A stretch of 64,000 bases of DNA from assembly GCF_026262505.1 (NCBI RefSeq), contig NC_067207.1, positions 30,038,082 to 30,102,081 on the forward strand, given 5' to 3'. The first letter of the stretch is position 1; the number at the start of each line of letters is the position of its first letter. A program made the translations under genes and the position numbers. Source of the DNA: Trichomonas vaginalis G3. Taxonomy: Eukaryota > Parabasalia > Trichomonadida > Trichomonadidae. Positions 1 to 11,135 of the stretch are shown here, in pieces. A model generated the notes under the pieces. That model saw only the letters and a list, made by a program, of their open reading frames with translations. It ran no database searches and had not been told where the DNA came from.

Positions 1-444
1 AAACAGATAATAGAGATCAAGAAGGAAATCGAAGATTTCAAGTCTTCCGTTTCTTCAGAAGACATTTTACACGAAAGATGTCTGTTCCTTCGTGCAAGAC
101 CAGCTTTGCTTGCTGCACTCACAGAAACAGAGACACAGAAAGGAGAAATAGAAGCTGTCGAGTTGGAGTTGAATGATACGAAGGACTCTCTCGCAAAAGC
201 ACTAAAAGACAACAGAGATTTGTCTTCGCATATTGTTGAGATGAGGAAGACAATCAAACTATTGAAGAAGACAGCAATCACACTGGAAGAAAAGGTCAAA
301 GAAAAAGACAGTGGAAGAGAACAGATCGAAGAGAAAGTTAAGGAACTCGAGAAGAAGAACTCTTCTGCACTACGTCTTATTGGAGAGTTGTGGCAGAGAA
401 ACCAAACCCTTATCAATGCAATGCCAAAAGACTTGAAGATCTAA
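1..444 (+). CDS. C-terminal part of a coiled-coil protein (5' partial)
   Basis: The frame is open from base 1 and ends in TAA at 442-444, so the window edge cuts the 5' end. The visible 147 residues are rich in Glu, Lys and Leu, with heptad-like spacing through most of the second half and no membrane segment. No enzymatic motif is seen. It converges on the beta-helix-like fragment that starts at 535. A similar pairing (coiled-coil fragment next to the same surface-protein family) occurs in mirror orientation at 58492-60234. The parent family is not recognised. It could be an intact gene's end or another fragment of this degenerate neighbourhood. Confidence 0.55.
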   Translation, partial: KQIIEIKKEIEDFKSSVSSEDILHERCLFLRARPALLAALTETETQKGEIEAVELELNDTKDSLAKALKDNRDLSSHIVEMRKTIKLLKKTAITLEEKVKEKDSGREQIEEKVKELEKKNSSALRLIGELWQRNQTLINAMPKDLKI

Positions 445-534
445 ACAACATCATTATTATCATTATCATTCTTTTGTTTTAAATTATAATTTCTTGTTGA
501 CGATTAGTAACTAAAATCAAAATCTAATCTAAAT

Positions 535-1455
535 TTACTTTTTTGTAAAGAGTACATTTGAAAATTCTGCAAATGAACAAAATCTAGAAACTTTAACTGT
601 CATTAATTTTGGTTCTTTGAAACAATCAAATGAATCAAATTGTGAAATATTTTCAATTATTAATTTAAGAGTTCCTGATCCTGTTTTTGAATTTGATTGA
701 ATACATGAATCAGTAATAGTCAATGTACAATCTTCAAAGAAAATCCAAAACATATATTTTGCAGTGTTATTTAAAAATACGCAGTGATCAACAGTAGTAT
801 TGAATCTACAAAGAAATAGAACTTGGTCATCGTCTGTTTCGCATTTATTTCCAATAACATTGCAATAAGAAACTGTTTGTACTTCTGAATCAGAATTACT
901 GCCAAAATAAAGAGATACACTTTTAGTTTGGTTGTTTTCTCTGAATGTTGAGAAATTACATGTACTTGATTTTCCATCAAGAACAATAAACATTGATGAA
1001 TGTATAATGCATTTGTTGTAAGTGATGTTATTATTCTCAAAACGTAGATCACCCCATGCAATTGAAAATGTATGACTTCCTTTTGATTCACTTTCTCCGC
1101 ATTTTGAAACTGAAATTTGAAAAGCGTAGTTTTTATAATCAGGAGAAGATTTAACTAATTGATAAAATGACATGCACTCAATTGTTGCTATTGATTCAGA
1201 ATAACAATTTCGTTGTTGAACAAACTGTCCTAACTGATGGCAGAGATAGTAAACTGATCCACCTTCTGAAGTGGATAAGCATCTAATAAATGTGTTATAT
1301 TCAAGTAATGTGCAGATTTCGTTATCTCTTTTGATATAAATTGCACCCTTTGTTTTGCATTCGTCGAATATACAAAAATATACGTAATAACTCTTAGAAC
1401 ATGTAGTATTAGAGAATGCTGTTGGGTCATTTGTTTGATTGACTTTTTGCGTTTT
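535..1455 (-). pseudogene. Beta-helix-like surface protein fragment, 5' truncated
   Basis: An open frame of about 306 residues runs leftward from a TGA at 1456-1458 and has no ATG at a sensible N-terminus (first in-frame ATG at 1173). It contains many short motifs with paired Cys and Asn, such as FRENNQT, SYCNVIGNKC and VDHCVFLNNTA. Repeats of this kind resemble the parallel beta-helix surface proteins (Pmp-like) expanded in Trichomonas. The protein at 58492-59469 is a close paralogue along its whole length, which supports reading this frame as coding. The missing start and the abrupt C-terminal end suggest a relic rather than a working gene. Function and surface location are inferred from the repeat style only. 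Confidence 0.5.
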
Positions 1456-1620
1456 TCATACTTGATGATTTCTGATAGCTGACGACATTCAAGTAATTGA
1501 TAATAAACAATTCTATGTTTGTTCTGCATATGATTTTCTTGAAGAGGAGATAGAATAATTATTTGTTTTGAAAATATTAAGTCACTTTTTTTGTATTTTC
1601 TTTCAACATTTCTTTTCTAA

Positions 1621-2602
1621 AACGATTCAGAAGTTCAGAAGGCAGTATTAAAAAAACAGGAAGTTCCAAATACATTTTTCTCGCTTCTGGAAGAAAATAA
1701 CGAGCAATTTAGAACAAACTATTTAGGATTGATTCCAGAGGATATCAAACCAAACACAGAATTACAAAACTTATTCTCGTTCTACTTCACAGATCCTATT
1801 TCTGCGTTGATTGATACAAATCCAAATGATTCTTTGGCCGCGTTAACCTCTTTTCTACAATCTAACACTAAATCTCAACAAATGTTTGTTCAAACAGACA
1901 GTTTGCAGAAACTGATCAAGCCATTACAGAATGATAATCCAAATGCTATTGATTTTATCCAAATGCTTTTCAGTTCATCAGTCAGCAACGACTTCAGAGA
2001 CGAACAATACATTTCAGGTATATTACAAGTTATTATTGATCACTCAATGCGTCCAGGTCCTCAACAAGATCGAATGATTTACATTTTAGGCTTAATCATC
2101 AAAGGAAACTCAACATCATGTTCTAAATTACAAAACTACACAAGAAGATATCGACGAATACAAATCAGAAATCGAAAATCTCAAGCAAGAATTATCAAAT
2201 ATTGAAAAATCAAAACAAATTTCGGAAGAGAAAAGTCATGATTACGAAGAAATTGTCCATGAACTTGAGAAGAAATTGGAAGCGAAAGAAACAGAACTTT
2301 CAAAACTCAAATCTGATTTCGAACAACAAACAAGAGAAATCGAAACATTGAAAGAAAACATCACAAATCTTGAAAATGAAATGGAAATAGAAAAGAAGAA
2401 TCGAAATTCAGCAGATAACGAAAAAATCAGTCATTTAGAAAAACAAGTTTCAGATTTACAGAACAAGTTACAAGATAAAATCAAGTCACAGAACGAAATG
2501 GTTGAAAAATTCAAGCGAGATTTCCAAGAAATGCAAGCAAAAGATCAGAAAATCCGAGAAGAAGAAAGTCATGCAAGTCAAGCGAAGATTGAATATCAAT
2601 AA
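1621..2602 (+). pseudogene. p115/Uso1-like armadillo plus coiled-coil fragment, frameshifted
   Basis: An open frame begins right after TAA at 1618-1620 without an ATG. It encodes a helical, armadillo-like stretch (to about base 2105), then changes frame around 2105-2150 into a long Glu/Lys-rich coiled coil that stops with TAA at 2600-2602. Helical repeats followed by a coiled coil are the layout of the vesicle tether p115/Uso1, but no diagnostic motif was seen, so the family name is tentative. Its end overlaps the 3' end of the convergent ankyrin gene by 7 bases. That suggests a DNA junction truncated it there. Truncation at both ends plus the internal frameshift argue for a pseudogene. Confidence 0.5.
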
Positions 2603-4157
2603 ATGTTTAAAAGATCTACAATAAGATTATAACCCCTACGTGTTGCAATATCTAATGGCGATTCATTGACATTATTTTTAATATTGAGACTTATCTTAGG
2701 TTGACTGCATAAGAATTTGCATGTGGAATAATGGTTATTCATGACTGCCAAATGAAGTGGTGTGTTTCCATCAACATCTTTCTGGTTTACATCAAAATTA
2801 TATTTCATTAAATATTTAATAGCATCAGTGTTTCCTTCATCTGCAAACAGATGAATTAAAGTTTGTTGTCTACCACTTGTTTTATATATATTCTCACCAC
2901 ATTCGATAAAATCTTTTGTTAATTGAATATCTCCTCTTTTAGATGTGGATAGAAATACGCTTAAATTTCCCATTTGTGGTTTGGCTATTGATTCAAGAAT
3001 TTTATGATAATAAAGTATAGTTGTCAAATCCCTTTCATTTAAGGCCTCCTTCATTATATTATAAACTTCATTAAATGATAATTCTGTTAAATGTATATTC
3101 TTAATTTTCTTTATTTTTGGTAAAAATTCTCCAATTTTTTCTATAAAATCTATGTTCTTTGTATTTTCTGATCTTAGGCTTGTAATTTCTTCTGATTTTG
3201 ATGCATTTTCTCTTTTTAATTTTTCTATTTCATCTTTTTGAGATAAATCATCTGTTCTTAATCTAATTAATTCTTCGTTTTGGTTTGAATTGTCTTGTTT
3301 AAGTTTAATATTTTCATTTCGTAATTTCGTTAATTCATCATTAAGTGCTGTAATATCTTTATTACGTGTGTCAAGTTCACTTTCTAATTCTTTAATTTTA
3401 TTGTCTTTTTCTTTACTTTTGTCTAGAATAGTCTTGAAAACCGATAAGATTGTAGAATGACTATTATTTGATGATAAAACTTTAATTGAATCAATTGTAT
3501 CTCTGATTTCTTTATATTTATCACTGAGATAAGAAATAATGTCGATGAATGCTGGACTTTTATTAACAAGAGAGAATATGATTTCATTCGGATTTTTATT
3601 ATTATTTTTGAAATGAATCAATAACTGTTCTGCAAAATCAAAACCAGCATCAACAATTGAATCAATAAGATCATCATATTTGATACTTTCAATGTTTTCG
3701 CTAATAAAATCGAATAATTTTTGATTGTAACCAATATATTTGCAATATTTAATCTTGATGAAATGTTTTCTATAGTACATTCTTCGTTTATGAATTTATT
3801 TGTGAAGAATGTAACTAATGATTCGCTGTTCATCACTTCTCCAAGTTTGAAAAAGTCAAGAGCAACATTGTTGTTGATCTCTCCTGGAAATTGTAGTTTG
3901 AGTATCGTTTCGAATATTTTATATGTGTCATTGTCTAATAGATCAGCATGGAATCTAAATTCTCTATTTGATCGATTTAAATAAAATTCATTACGCATTT
4001 TATTACAAATTGCCATGCCAACATAAAGATTTGTATCATATGCATGATCATTGATGTATATTTTAATAGAATGGGGATCAAACATTTGCAATGACTCATA
4101 CACTTTAGTGATGATGACATCCATATTTAAAACCGAATTTTTAACGATAAAAAACAT
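2596..4157 (-). pseudogene. BTB-like / coiled-coil / ankyrin protein, one frameshift
   Basis: Two overlapping leftward frames make one protein. The upstream frame (from 4157, or more likely the ATG at 4124) has a BTB-like N-terminal segment ending near the LNIANI region. The downstream frame (to 2596) carries a helical segment, a central coiled coil of about 100 residues, and C-terminal ankyrin repeats with DGNTPLHLA and ESPLDIATRRG motifs. The frame switches by one base around 3735-3760. This architecture is one of the large Trichomonas ankyrin families and is probably a protein-interaction scaffold. Apart from the single shift the sequence looks well preserved, so a sequencing error or a recent mutation are both possible. 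Confidence 0.7.
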
Positions 4158-5687
4158 TCAAATTGTCGAAGGTGGTTTTTTTTAGGTTTCACTTCATTTT
4201 TGAATTTTGATAGATCAATAATGGCGTCATGCAGTTACATTGTTTGGATCAAATGGGTATTATTTCTGATTACATTGAAAATGCTGTCAATAAATAACGA
4301 AAAAAAATAATTTGTCTTTTTTTAATGAGATTATAAGAATAGTATTCAGTATTTGATCTATATCAGATGGGAGACATATGTATTTTTGAACAGAACATAT
4401 TCTAAGCAAAATAATGCTAATCTACATATTAATAATAAAATCAAAGGAAGCACTTAAGTTGTTAGAACTTTTGGTCCAGTTAAAATATTATGTATGGTAA
4501 TAAATAAATTTTCAAGTGATCTTAATTGGTTCAATCTTAATATGATAAATTATTAGCGAGTAGTGATATATTGTATTCTGAGTTGCAAAATACATTTAAT
4601 TTAGGAATAATAAATGATCCTTATGGGTTATTCAAAAAATTATCAGATAAAGACTTTTTAAGGATTTAAATCATTTCTAATATCTTTCTCCTCATTAATG
4701 TATATCTATACTGTTGTTAGCTTCTTAATATCGCCAATATCATCCATTCAGGAAAAAAATTATGCAGAAGAAAAATGTAATGACAGGCCATGCACTACTA
4801 ATTTATGTGTGATATAGATCATAACTGTAATGTTAAGATAGCTACGATAATATATTTCCGTTTTTAAATGTTAAATTTCATATTTGAATTATTACAAGCC
4901 AATATGGGGAAATGTTTCAATAATATTTCTACCAGAAACATTTGGGTGCAAAGATTCTGTTGTGTGGCGAAATAATGATGTGATATTTTTAAATTGACAG
5001 TCAAAAGTATGAGGATTATGTGAAACAGCACATTTATTGCTTTTGATCGATAATGAAGATTTGAAAAGCAAATTAGCTAGAATTGATATTGAGGGAAAAG
5101 AAAATTTTGGAAGATAATTTGCATTTTGTAGACCATGTTGTCATGTATCATATAAACATGAAAAAATGGAAAAGAAATGTTACCTTACAAAATTTCAAGT
5201 TTTATGAAAATCGTAATTATTCTTAAATGTTATATTATTTTTCATGAACATGCACGTTTGCAAAATTTATAGGCTCATTCAATTTTATTACATTGAAATT
5301 GAGGTTTGTTTTGCTATTTTTCAATTGAATCGACCAATGATGTATTCTATATTTGATTGATCATGCCAAAATGAGATTAATTCAAAACTTTGAACGATAT
5401 CAAAAATTTATGAAATTGCTATTAAATTTATCTATAGTATATTGTAATGGAAATGAAATTTTCGAAATTTGATTAGCATTAATTTTCTATATATTGAAAT
5501 TTTTGTTTGTGCTTATCAAAAGGGAAAAAACTATAATTTTTAAGATAATATAAATACTTACATATTATTTATATATTTTGTTAATTGCCCGGCTCTTCAA
5601 AAATAAATATATTTAAATAGTTTACATTAATGACACCTTTTTAAGCTCCGATTTTTTTATAGCTATTTTCCCTTCAAAAAAATAGTT
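4158..5687. other. Intergenic, mostly non-coding
   Basis: Very A+T-rich. Apart from the decayed coding patch at 4890-5117, I see only short interrupted frames and no RNA gene. Confidence 0.5.
4890..5117 (+). pseudogene. Decayed coding remnant of unknown family
   Basis: One frame reads like protein for about 75 codons (for example the stretch SIIFLPETFGCKDSVVW and later HLLLLIDNEDLKSKLARID). It is broken by two TGA codons in the middle and ended by TAA at 5115-5117. Composition is more balanced than the surrounding A+T-rich DNA. I do not recognise the family. Confidence 0.35.
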
Positions 5688-6932
5688 ATGCAGCCACTTG
5701 ATGGGTATGAAGTGCTTAACAAGATTGGTCAAGGAGGCTTTTCTTCTGTTTATCGTGCAATACACAAGCTTACACATATTCCCGTTGCTATAAAAGTTCT
5801 TAGAAAGAATCCTCTTGAAGATCCAACTCAAGATCAAATTGTCAAGCGTGAAATTGAAATTCTCAAAAGAGTTAGGCATCCATTTGTATGTTAGTTCTTT
5901 GATTTCTTCGAAACGCCAGAAAATTATTATATTGTAATGGAGATGGCAGAAAATGGTACAATATTAGATTACGTCAATCAAGGATGCAGCCTTTCTGAGA
6001 AAGAAGCCGGCTTATATTTTGCTCAAATTGTTTCTGTTCTCAATTATCTTCATACAAAATGCCAAATTGCACATCGTGACTTGAAAGCAGAAAATGTTCT
6101 ATTGGATAAATTCAAGAACGTTCGAATTATTGATTTTGGACTCAGCAATTCAAAGTAAAATGATAAATTAATGCAAACGGCCTGTGGATCACCAGCCTAT
6201 GCATCCCCAGAAATGATCCTTGGTCGTCCATACGATTTTTCAACAGATATATGGAGTGCCGGAATTCTTTTGTTTGCTATTTGTACAGAATATCTTCCAT
6301 TTGACGATCCCAACATTCAATCTCTTATGCAAAAGATCGTATATCGTAATGTTACATATCCACCACATTTCTCTCCAAAACTCAAGGATCTTTTAGAGAA
6401 AATGCTGAATAAAGATCCGAAAGAAAGAATTACATTTGAAGAAATCAAAAAGCACCCATGGCTCGCTGATTACCAGAAAGTATGTGAGATGTCTGCCGAA
6501 TCATTTGACTCTCTCGACCAAGATATTTTTGATCAACTTTCAAGAATTGAAAATGACAATGGAATACATCGCTCACCTGATGAAGGCCATGACAGTGTTA
6601 CATTCAATATCTTAAAGCGCGATAGAATTACAAATATGTTATATTCCATGGTTAATCCAAGCAGATTCCCTTCAATACCTTCATTCCCTACCAGAATACT
6701 TCCAAAGCCAGCAGGAGCGGGTGGTCCTGGCCACGCAATCGAAAGACCATCCCGTCCTTCGATTGTTCTTCCTGTCGGACCCGTTGGACAAAACGCTCAG
6801 GGCAGAAGACGATCAGTCCTGCTTAAGGCTCCTCCAATTAGAACTGGCCCAGCAAAACCGCAATATGCGGTCCCTCAGCCAACAAAGATACAAGTTTTGC
6901 CTAGACCAAAATGCTCATCACCAACGCATTGA
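5688..6932 (+). pseudogene. CAMK/AMPK-like Ser/Thr protein kinase with two in-frame stops
   Basis: One continuous frame of 414 codons encodes a whole kinase domain: glycine loop GQGGFSSVY near residue 14, VAIK lysine, HRDLKAENVLL catalytic loop, DFGLS, and the SPAYASPE activation-segment end. The order and spacing fit the CAMK/AMPK/MARK group. A Pro-rich basic tail of about 110 residues follows. The frame is interrupted by TAG at 5892-5894, just after the HPFVC segment, and by TAA at 6156-6158, just after DFGLSNSK. No frame change is needed, so both are simple nonsense changes at positions where kinases have ordinary residues. The rest is well preserved, which points to recent inactivation, or to stop-codon readthrough, which I consider unlikely. 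Confidence 0.85.
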
Positions 6933-7436
6933 TTTTTGTATTTGTTTTGTAAAATTTGTTTTACTTATTTGTTTTTTTAATAATAAAATATTTTTTTATT
7001 TTTATTTGGGATTTTAGAAGCATTTCATAAGTTCTTTTATTAAAAGTGATTGACCCTGTATTGGATATCCTTTCCATTTTATTAAACTCTGAGATAACTA
7101 ATATTACAGATCGTTTTAACTAATTCTGAAGCAATATGTTAGATGTACTCATTTATTTTTCCTATTATCAGATCTTATGATGCAGGTTTCTTCTTCATTT
7201 TACTAAATTCAAGAAATATATTGTTTTTGAATCTATTATTTATATTAAATTAAAGGATAGTTATGAATATACTGACCAAATATTAAGCTATTCAATGTTT
7301 AAAATTAACTAAAATAATAATTTCAAACAATATTTTTAAAAAATTATAGCTTATTCATAGATAAATAATATATTTTAAAACAATAGCGTATAATACAATA
7401 ATCTAATATTAAGAAATCGCATGAATAATAACTCTA
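6933..7436. other. Intergenic between convergent kinase genes
   Basis: About 500 bases of A+T-rich DNA between the 3' ends of two kinase genes. T-runs follow the stop at 6932. No coding or structured feature was recognised. Confidence 0.5.
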
Positions 7437-8588
7437 TTACATAATTCTGCAGCATCCTCCTTCATTTTGCTGAGCTGAAGGTTTTTCTTCTGCTTTTTCT
7501 TCCTTTTTAACTTCTGGTGTACTCGGAATGATAATTGGATTGAAAACTGGAGGAATGAAATCTGGCATCACGAAAGGTTTTCGTGGTGGCCCAAGGAATG
7601 CCTTTGTTGAAGAAAGGCTCTTGGCGGAAGTCTGTTTTGGCGGTCCAAGTGCCAAATCAGGACTCACGTCTTCGACTTGTTTTCTGTTGAAATATTCCCA
7701 ATCGAAGCCACTCTTTTTCTGTGGGCTTTGGTTGATGGCCTCGCGTATGAGGCGCTTGTAGAGTTCGTAATCTGGTTGGTCTTCGTACTTGAGTTTGCGA
7801 ACTTCTCTGTAAATATCGAGAATTTCATCTGGAAAACTTTTTAGAAGAGTTGTTGCTGAAATATCGTTTTTCATTTGACGTGTTGCCACGCGGTCTTTTG
7901 TTCCTGGCCATGGAAGACGACTATCTGCAAGCTCTACGATTGTATAAAGCCATGATATAATATCATCACGGCGGCCAAGCTCGTTATAGTTGTGAGCATG
8001 GACAGAAGCGTAACGGCATGTTCCAGTAAAGCCAGGTTCGTCGCGAGGTGGAATAATTTTGCCATTTTCATCAATATATTTTCTGCACAAGCCAAAATCA
8101 ATCAAACAAATTGGATATTTTGGATCATTACGAATTAAAAAGTTTCCAGGCTTAATGTCTCTATGTACATAACCATGCTTATGGAACTCTTCGATTGCGA
8201 TTAAACTTTCAAGTGCGATTCTAAGAGTTGTATACATCGAAAATCTTTTCCTTGGAGCAATTGCACGCATGTTCTGCAATGAGGCACCTAAAATTTCCAT
8301 GACAAGATACCTAATGGTATGTGTTTTACCGTGATCAATAATTTGTGGAAAATATTTGCAACCTGCAAGTTCCTGAAGAATCGATGTTTCTAATTTTAGA
8401 CTTGATTTGTGAATATCCAGGTACTCAATCTTCATTGCGCACATTTTGGAGGTATTTGGATCCATTACACAATAAATTTCACCAAACCCACCTGCACCTA
8501 TATGTTTCACCACTCTAAATCGCCCAACATGGCTGCCGATTGCGAGCTTAGGGTGGTCCTTTCCCATAGTTGTGAAAAAATTTTTCAA
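7437..8588 (-). CDS. Casein kinase 1 family protein kinase with CaaX-like C-terminus
   Basis: A protein of 383 residues. The CK1-type kinase domain begins near residue 20 (glycine loop GAGGFGEIY, CAMK lysine) and includes YVHRDIKPGNFL, LIDFGL and the CK1-type GTCRYASVHAH segment that replaces APE. A Pro/Lys-rich tail of about 80 residues ends in GGCCRIM, whose last four residues fit a CaaX prenylation box with a second Cys beside it for palmitoylation. The protein may therefore be membrane-attached. The start could be the ATG at 8588 or at 8567, and both lie upstream of the domain. All catalytic residues are present, unlike in the kinase at 5688-6932 on the opposite strand. Confidence 0.92.
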   Translation of the reverse strand: MKNFFTTMGKDHPKLAIGSHVGRFRVVKHIGAGGFGEIYCVMDPNTSKMCAMKIEYLDIHKSSLKLETSILQELAGCKYFPQIIDHGKTHTIRYLVMEILGASLQNMRAIAPRKRFSMYTTLRIALESLIAIEEFHKHGYVHRDIKPGNFLIRNDPKYPICLIDFGLCRKYIDENGKIIPPRDEPGFTGTCRYASVHAHNYNELGRRDDIISWLYTIVELADSRLPWPGTKDRVATRQMKNDISATTLLKSFPDEILDIYREVRKLKYEDQPDYELYKRLIREAINQSPQKKSGFDWEYFNRKQVEDVSPDLALGPPKQTSAKSLSSTKAFLGPPRKPFVMPDFIPPVFNPIIIPSTPEVKKEEKAEEKPSAQQNEGGCCRIM

Positions 8589-9559
8589 CGGACGCGTTAT
8601 GTAAAAAAATCGGATTCATGATATTCGACTGGATTTGTGATAAGAAATATATGAAACTCAAATATAATTAATCAAATTTAAGGAACGCTGAGCTTGCACA
8701 AATTTGGAATTAGAATTTAAAGTCAAATATCTTTCACTGTATGAATTCTAATTTTATTCTTGGTAAACTTATGCATTTCATTGCAATAAATTAGTTATTG
8801 CAATTAATAAAATTCTGAGATTTAGTTGAGCTTTTATTCAGACCTTGAGGTGCGGTGCAAAAACCACGCCAAATTCGTTTCCGTTGAAAGGATCATTATG
8901 ACCTCTTATTCATCATATTTCTTATTTTTATAGCGAGTACTGAGAAGGCATGGTATCTTAATGGCAAATTGTTTTAATGATGATTATGTAATAATTTCCT
9001 TGCTTGGAGTCTAATCCGAAGCAAAACACTTGATTATTTTTAATAACATATGCCAAAAACAGGAATTGAGTCAACATTTGCATGTAAATTATTGAAGCTT
9101 TTGTGTCGAATAAATATTTTTTATTGCCAAAAATGGTTTTCAGATTGTTGAAGATCGAATTGCTAGTAGTAATTCAATTCAGTCATGTCCGTACTTGAAT
9201 TGAAATTATATAATTGATAAAGACTATTATATCATTGTATAAGCAACTTCTTAAAAATATGCCAATCAATTGTTCAAATATGTTTTCCAAATCACCTTGC
9301 AATCGTTTAGCATTGGTTTTGAACAATTTCATAATTAAATATTGCCATCTTTCTTGTTGGATTAATTATTATTCAAATTATGTCATTACTATTTAAGATT
9401 AATAAAATGTTTATCAAGCTAAACAGATCTAGATCATTTTTATATCGCAGAAATAAAAATAATAGTTTTATTATTGATTACATAAGGGAATAGCGATTCT
9501 AGTTTATTAGTATAAAATCCATTTTCGTATTTTAAACATACATTGATATGGAGGACCGT
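8589..9559. other. Intergenic
   Basis: Nearly 1 kb of A+T-rich sequence. The only open frame (about 60 codons at 9214-9396) has no protein-like composition. No RNA gene was recognised. Confidence 0.5.
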
Positions 9560-10330
9560 TTAATGTCCACTCTTTTCAACTTTTTGGATTCCTCTTCTGA
9601 AACCTCCAGGGAGGGAGAATTCGATAGAAACGCGTGTACCCATAACATATTTTCCGCTCATTGATAACAACGCAGCCTCGGCATGACGAGTATCGTAATA
9701 TTCAACAAATCTCTGTTGTGTTTTTGTTGGAGTACCACGAATTTGTCTGATTTCACCGAACTGCCCAAATATTGTAACTATTTGATCATCAGTAATACCC
9801 GCCGGAAGGTGGAATATAACAATAGTTCCATTATTCGGTGGCTTCTTTGGATCTAAAATAACTGGAAGTGGCGCAAATGAAACTGTGATAGTCTTGCCTT
9901 TCAGTTGTGATCCATTAAGAAGCAATTTAGAAGATGTAGCATTTCGAATATCATAATACTCAACAGTAAATTGGCCTTCTGATATTTTAGACATATCAAC
10001 TTGCTTAACACCTCTATGGGTGTTAAATACTGCCATGATTTCACTTTCTGTCGTGGTTGGGTTGGCATTTGACACTTGAAGTGTTCGATTTTCGAGTTCG
10101 CCATATTCAGAGTATGATTGAGGAGAATATGTCTGCTTAGCAATAGGTGGTGAAGCTGGTTGTGGTGGAGGATTGAAAAATTCTTGAAGAGGTGGATCAA
10201 AAATCATTGGGCTCGGTGGAGGATCTAAATTCGATAATAAATCCCCAGGAAGTTGGCTTGGAGGTGTCCCCATCATATTAGGTGGGGTTGCTAGGAAATC
10301 ACCCCAGCTATTGTGATCTGTACTATTCAT
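9560..10330 (-). CDS. Mei2-like RNA-binding protein with two RRMs
   Basis: A protein of 256 residues. The first 80 are Pro/Ser-rich. RRM1 spans roughly residues 80-155 and RRM2 roughly 165-240, beginning with the GTIVIFHLPAGITDDQI segment. The paired EYYDIR and EYYDTRHAEAAL signatures and the GGFRRG end are typical of the tandem RRM1-RRM2 of the Mei2-like family, which regulates RNA in meiosis and differentiation elsewhere. The C-terminal RRM3 that defines classical Mei2 is absent and the protein ends about 15 residues after RRM2. It is thus a short Mei2-like form. The RNP residues are intact. RNA binding is well supported, the biological role is not. Confidence 0.8.
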   Translation of the reverse strand: MNSTDHNSWGDFLATPPNMMGTPPSQLPGDLLSNLDPPPSPMIFDPPLQEFFNPPPQPASPPIAKQTYSPQSYSEYGELENRTLQVSNANPTTTESEIMAVFNTHRGVKQVDMSKISEGQFTVEYYDIRNATSSKLLLNGSQLKGKTITVSFAPLPVILDPKKPPNNGTIVIFHLPAGITDDQIVTIFGQFGEIRQIRGTPTKTQQRFVEYYDTRHAEAALLSMSGKYVMGTRVSIEFSLPGGFRRGIQKVEKSGH

Positions 10331-11135
10331 AATTAATTAGTAAAAATAAACGCAGTGAAATTTTTGAAAACTATCTTAAATTTGAATAGTTTACAGAAAT
10401 TTGTCTTTATTGCTTCCAGAATAAGTTGAAATACTATCAAATTCGTTTAAAATAGTTTCACTAAACAGCAACTATAGCAGTTAGTCTTGATGATTTTCGC
10501 CAAAACTTAATGTACTTGCATACAAATTATTGTGAATTTTTTTATCATCATAATTACTAAAGTCTATGTAGGCAATGATAGCTCCAATAGGTTTATATGT
10601 TCATTTGCAATGCATTTCTGTTCATTGACAACATTATTCCAAATCAGAAATCAAAAGTTAAAGAAATGATAATGCATTAATTCTTAATCAGCTAGTACCG
10701 GATACTTAATTGTGTAGAATCATTGAGGAAAATGAGGATTTCTTTTTTTCAATTTCATGTGAAATAACTCGAAATCTAAGCATTCAATACGATTTACAAA
10801 TTCTCTGGTATCAAAATAGATAATTAATGGAGAATTTGATTATAATAAGGTAATGACTTTGCATTCATTGGTATTAGAATAACTTCTTACGAATACTCAT
10901 TCATATAGTATTGCACACATTTATCGTGTGCTTTCGCCACTAATGCAATTGATATACATGTGCAAAAATTAAAGATATTGTAATATTAATGAATTCTTAA
11001 TGTTTGGACTGGATAAATGATACAAATAGATTATAATGTGGTAAGAGATAATATAGATCACTACTTTTTAGTTCAATACATTCAAAAAAATTACACCATA
11101 ATTGTCACTTTTTATGAGAAAAATAACGTGCATAA
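10331..11135. other. Divergent intergenic region
   Basis: Separates the divergent genes at 9560-10330 and 11136-11924 and should carry both promoters. The only element recognised is the initiator at 11105. No coding potential is seen. Confidence 0.5.
11105..11109 (+). promoter_or_regulatory. Initiator (TCACT) for the gene at 11136
   Basis: TCACT followed by a T-run lies 27-31 bases before the ATG and matches the parabasalid initiator TCA-Y-W, in which the A is the transcription start. This supports 11136 as the start codon. Confidence 0.6.

Noticed and set aside
5885..5920. GTATGT in the kinase pseudogene as a possible 5' splice site
   Set aside because: No matching ACTAACACACAG-type 3' site follows, and the protein alignment needs only the single stop codon replaced, not a segment removed.
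8840..8890. G+C-richer patch as a small RNA gene
   Set aside because: No tRNA arms, snRNA signature or convincing hairpin could be built by eye.
9214..9396. 60-codon frame in the intergenic region
   Set aside because: Composition follows the A+T-rich background, there is no initiator, and no family is recognised.
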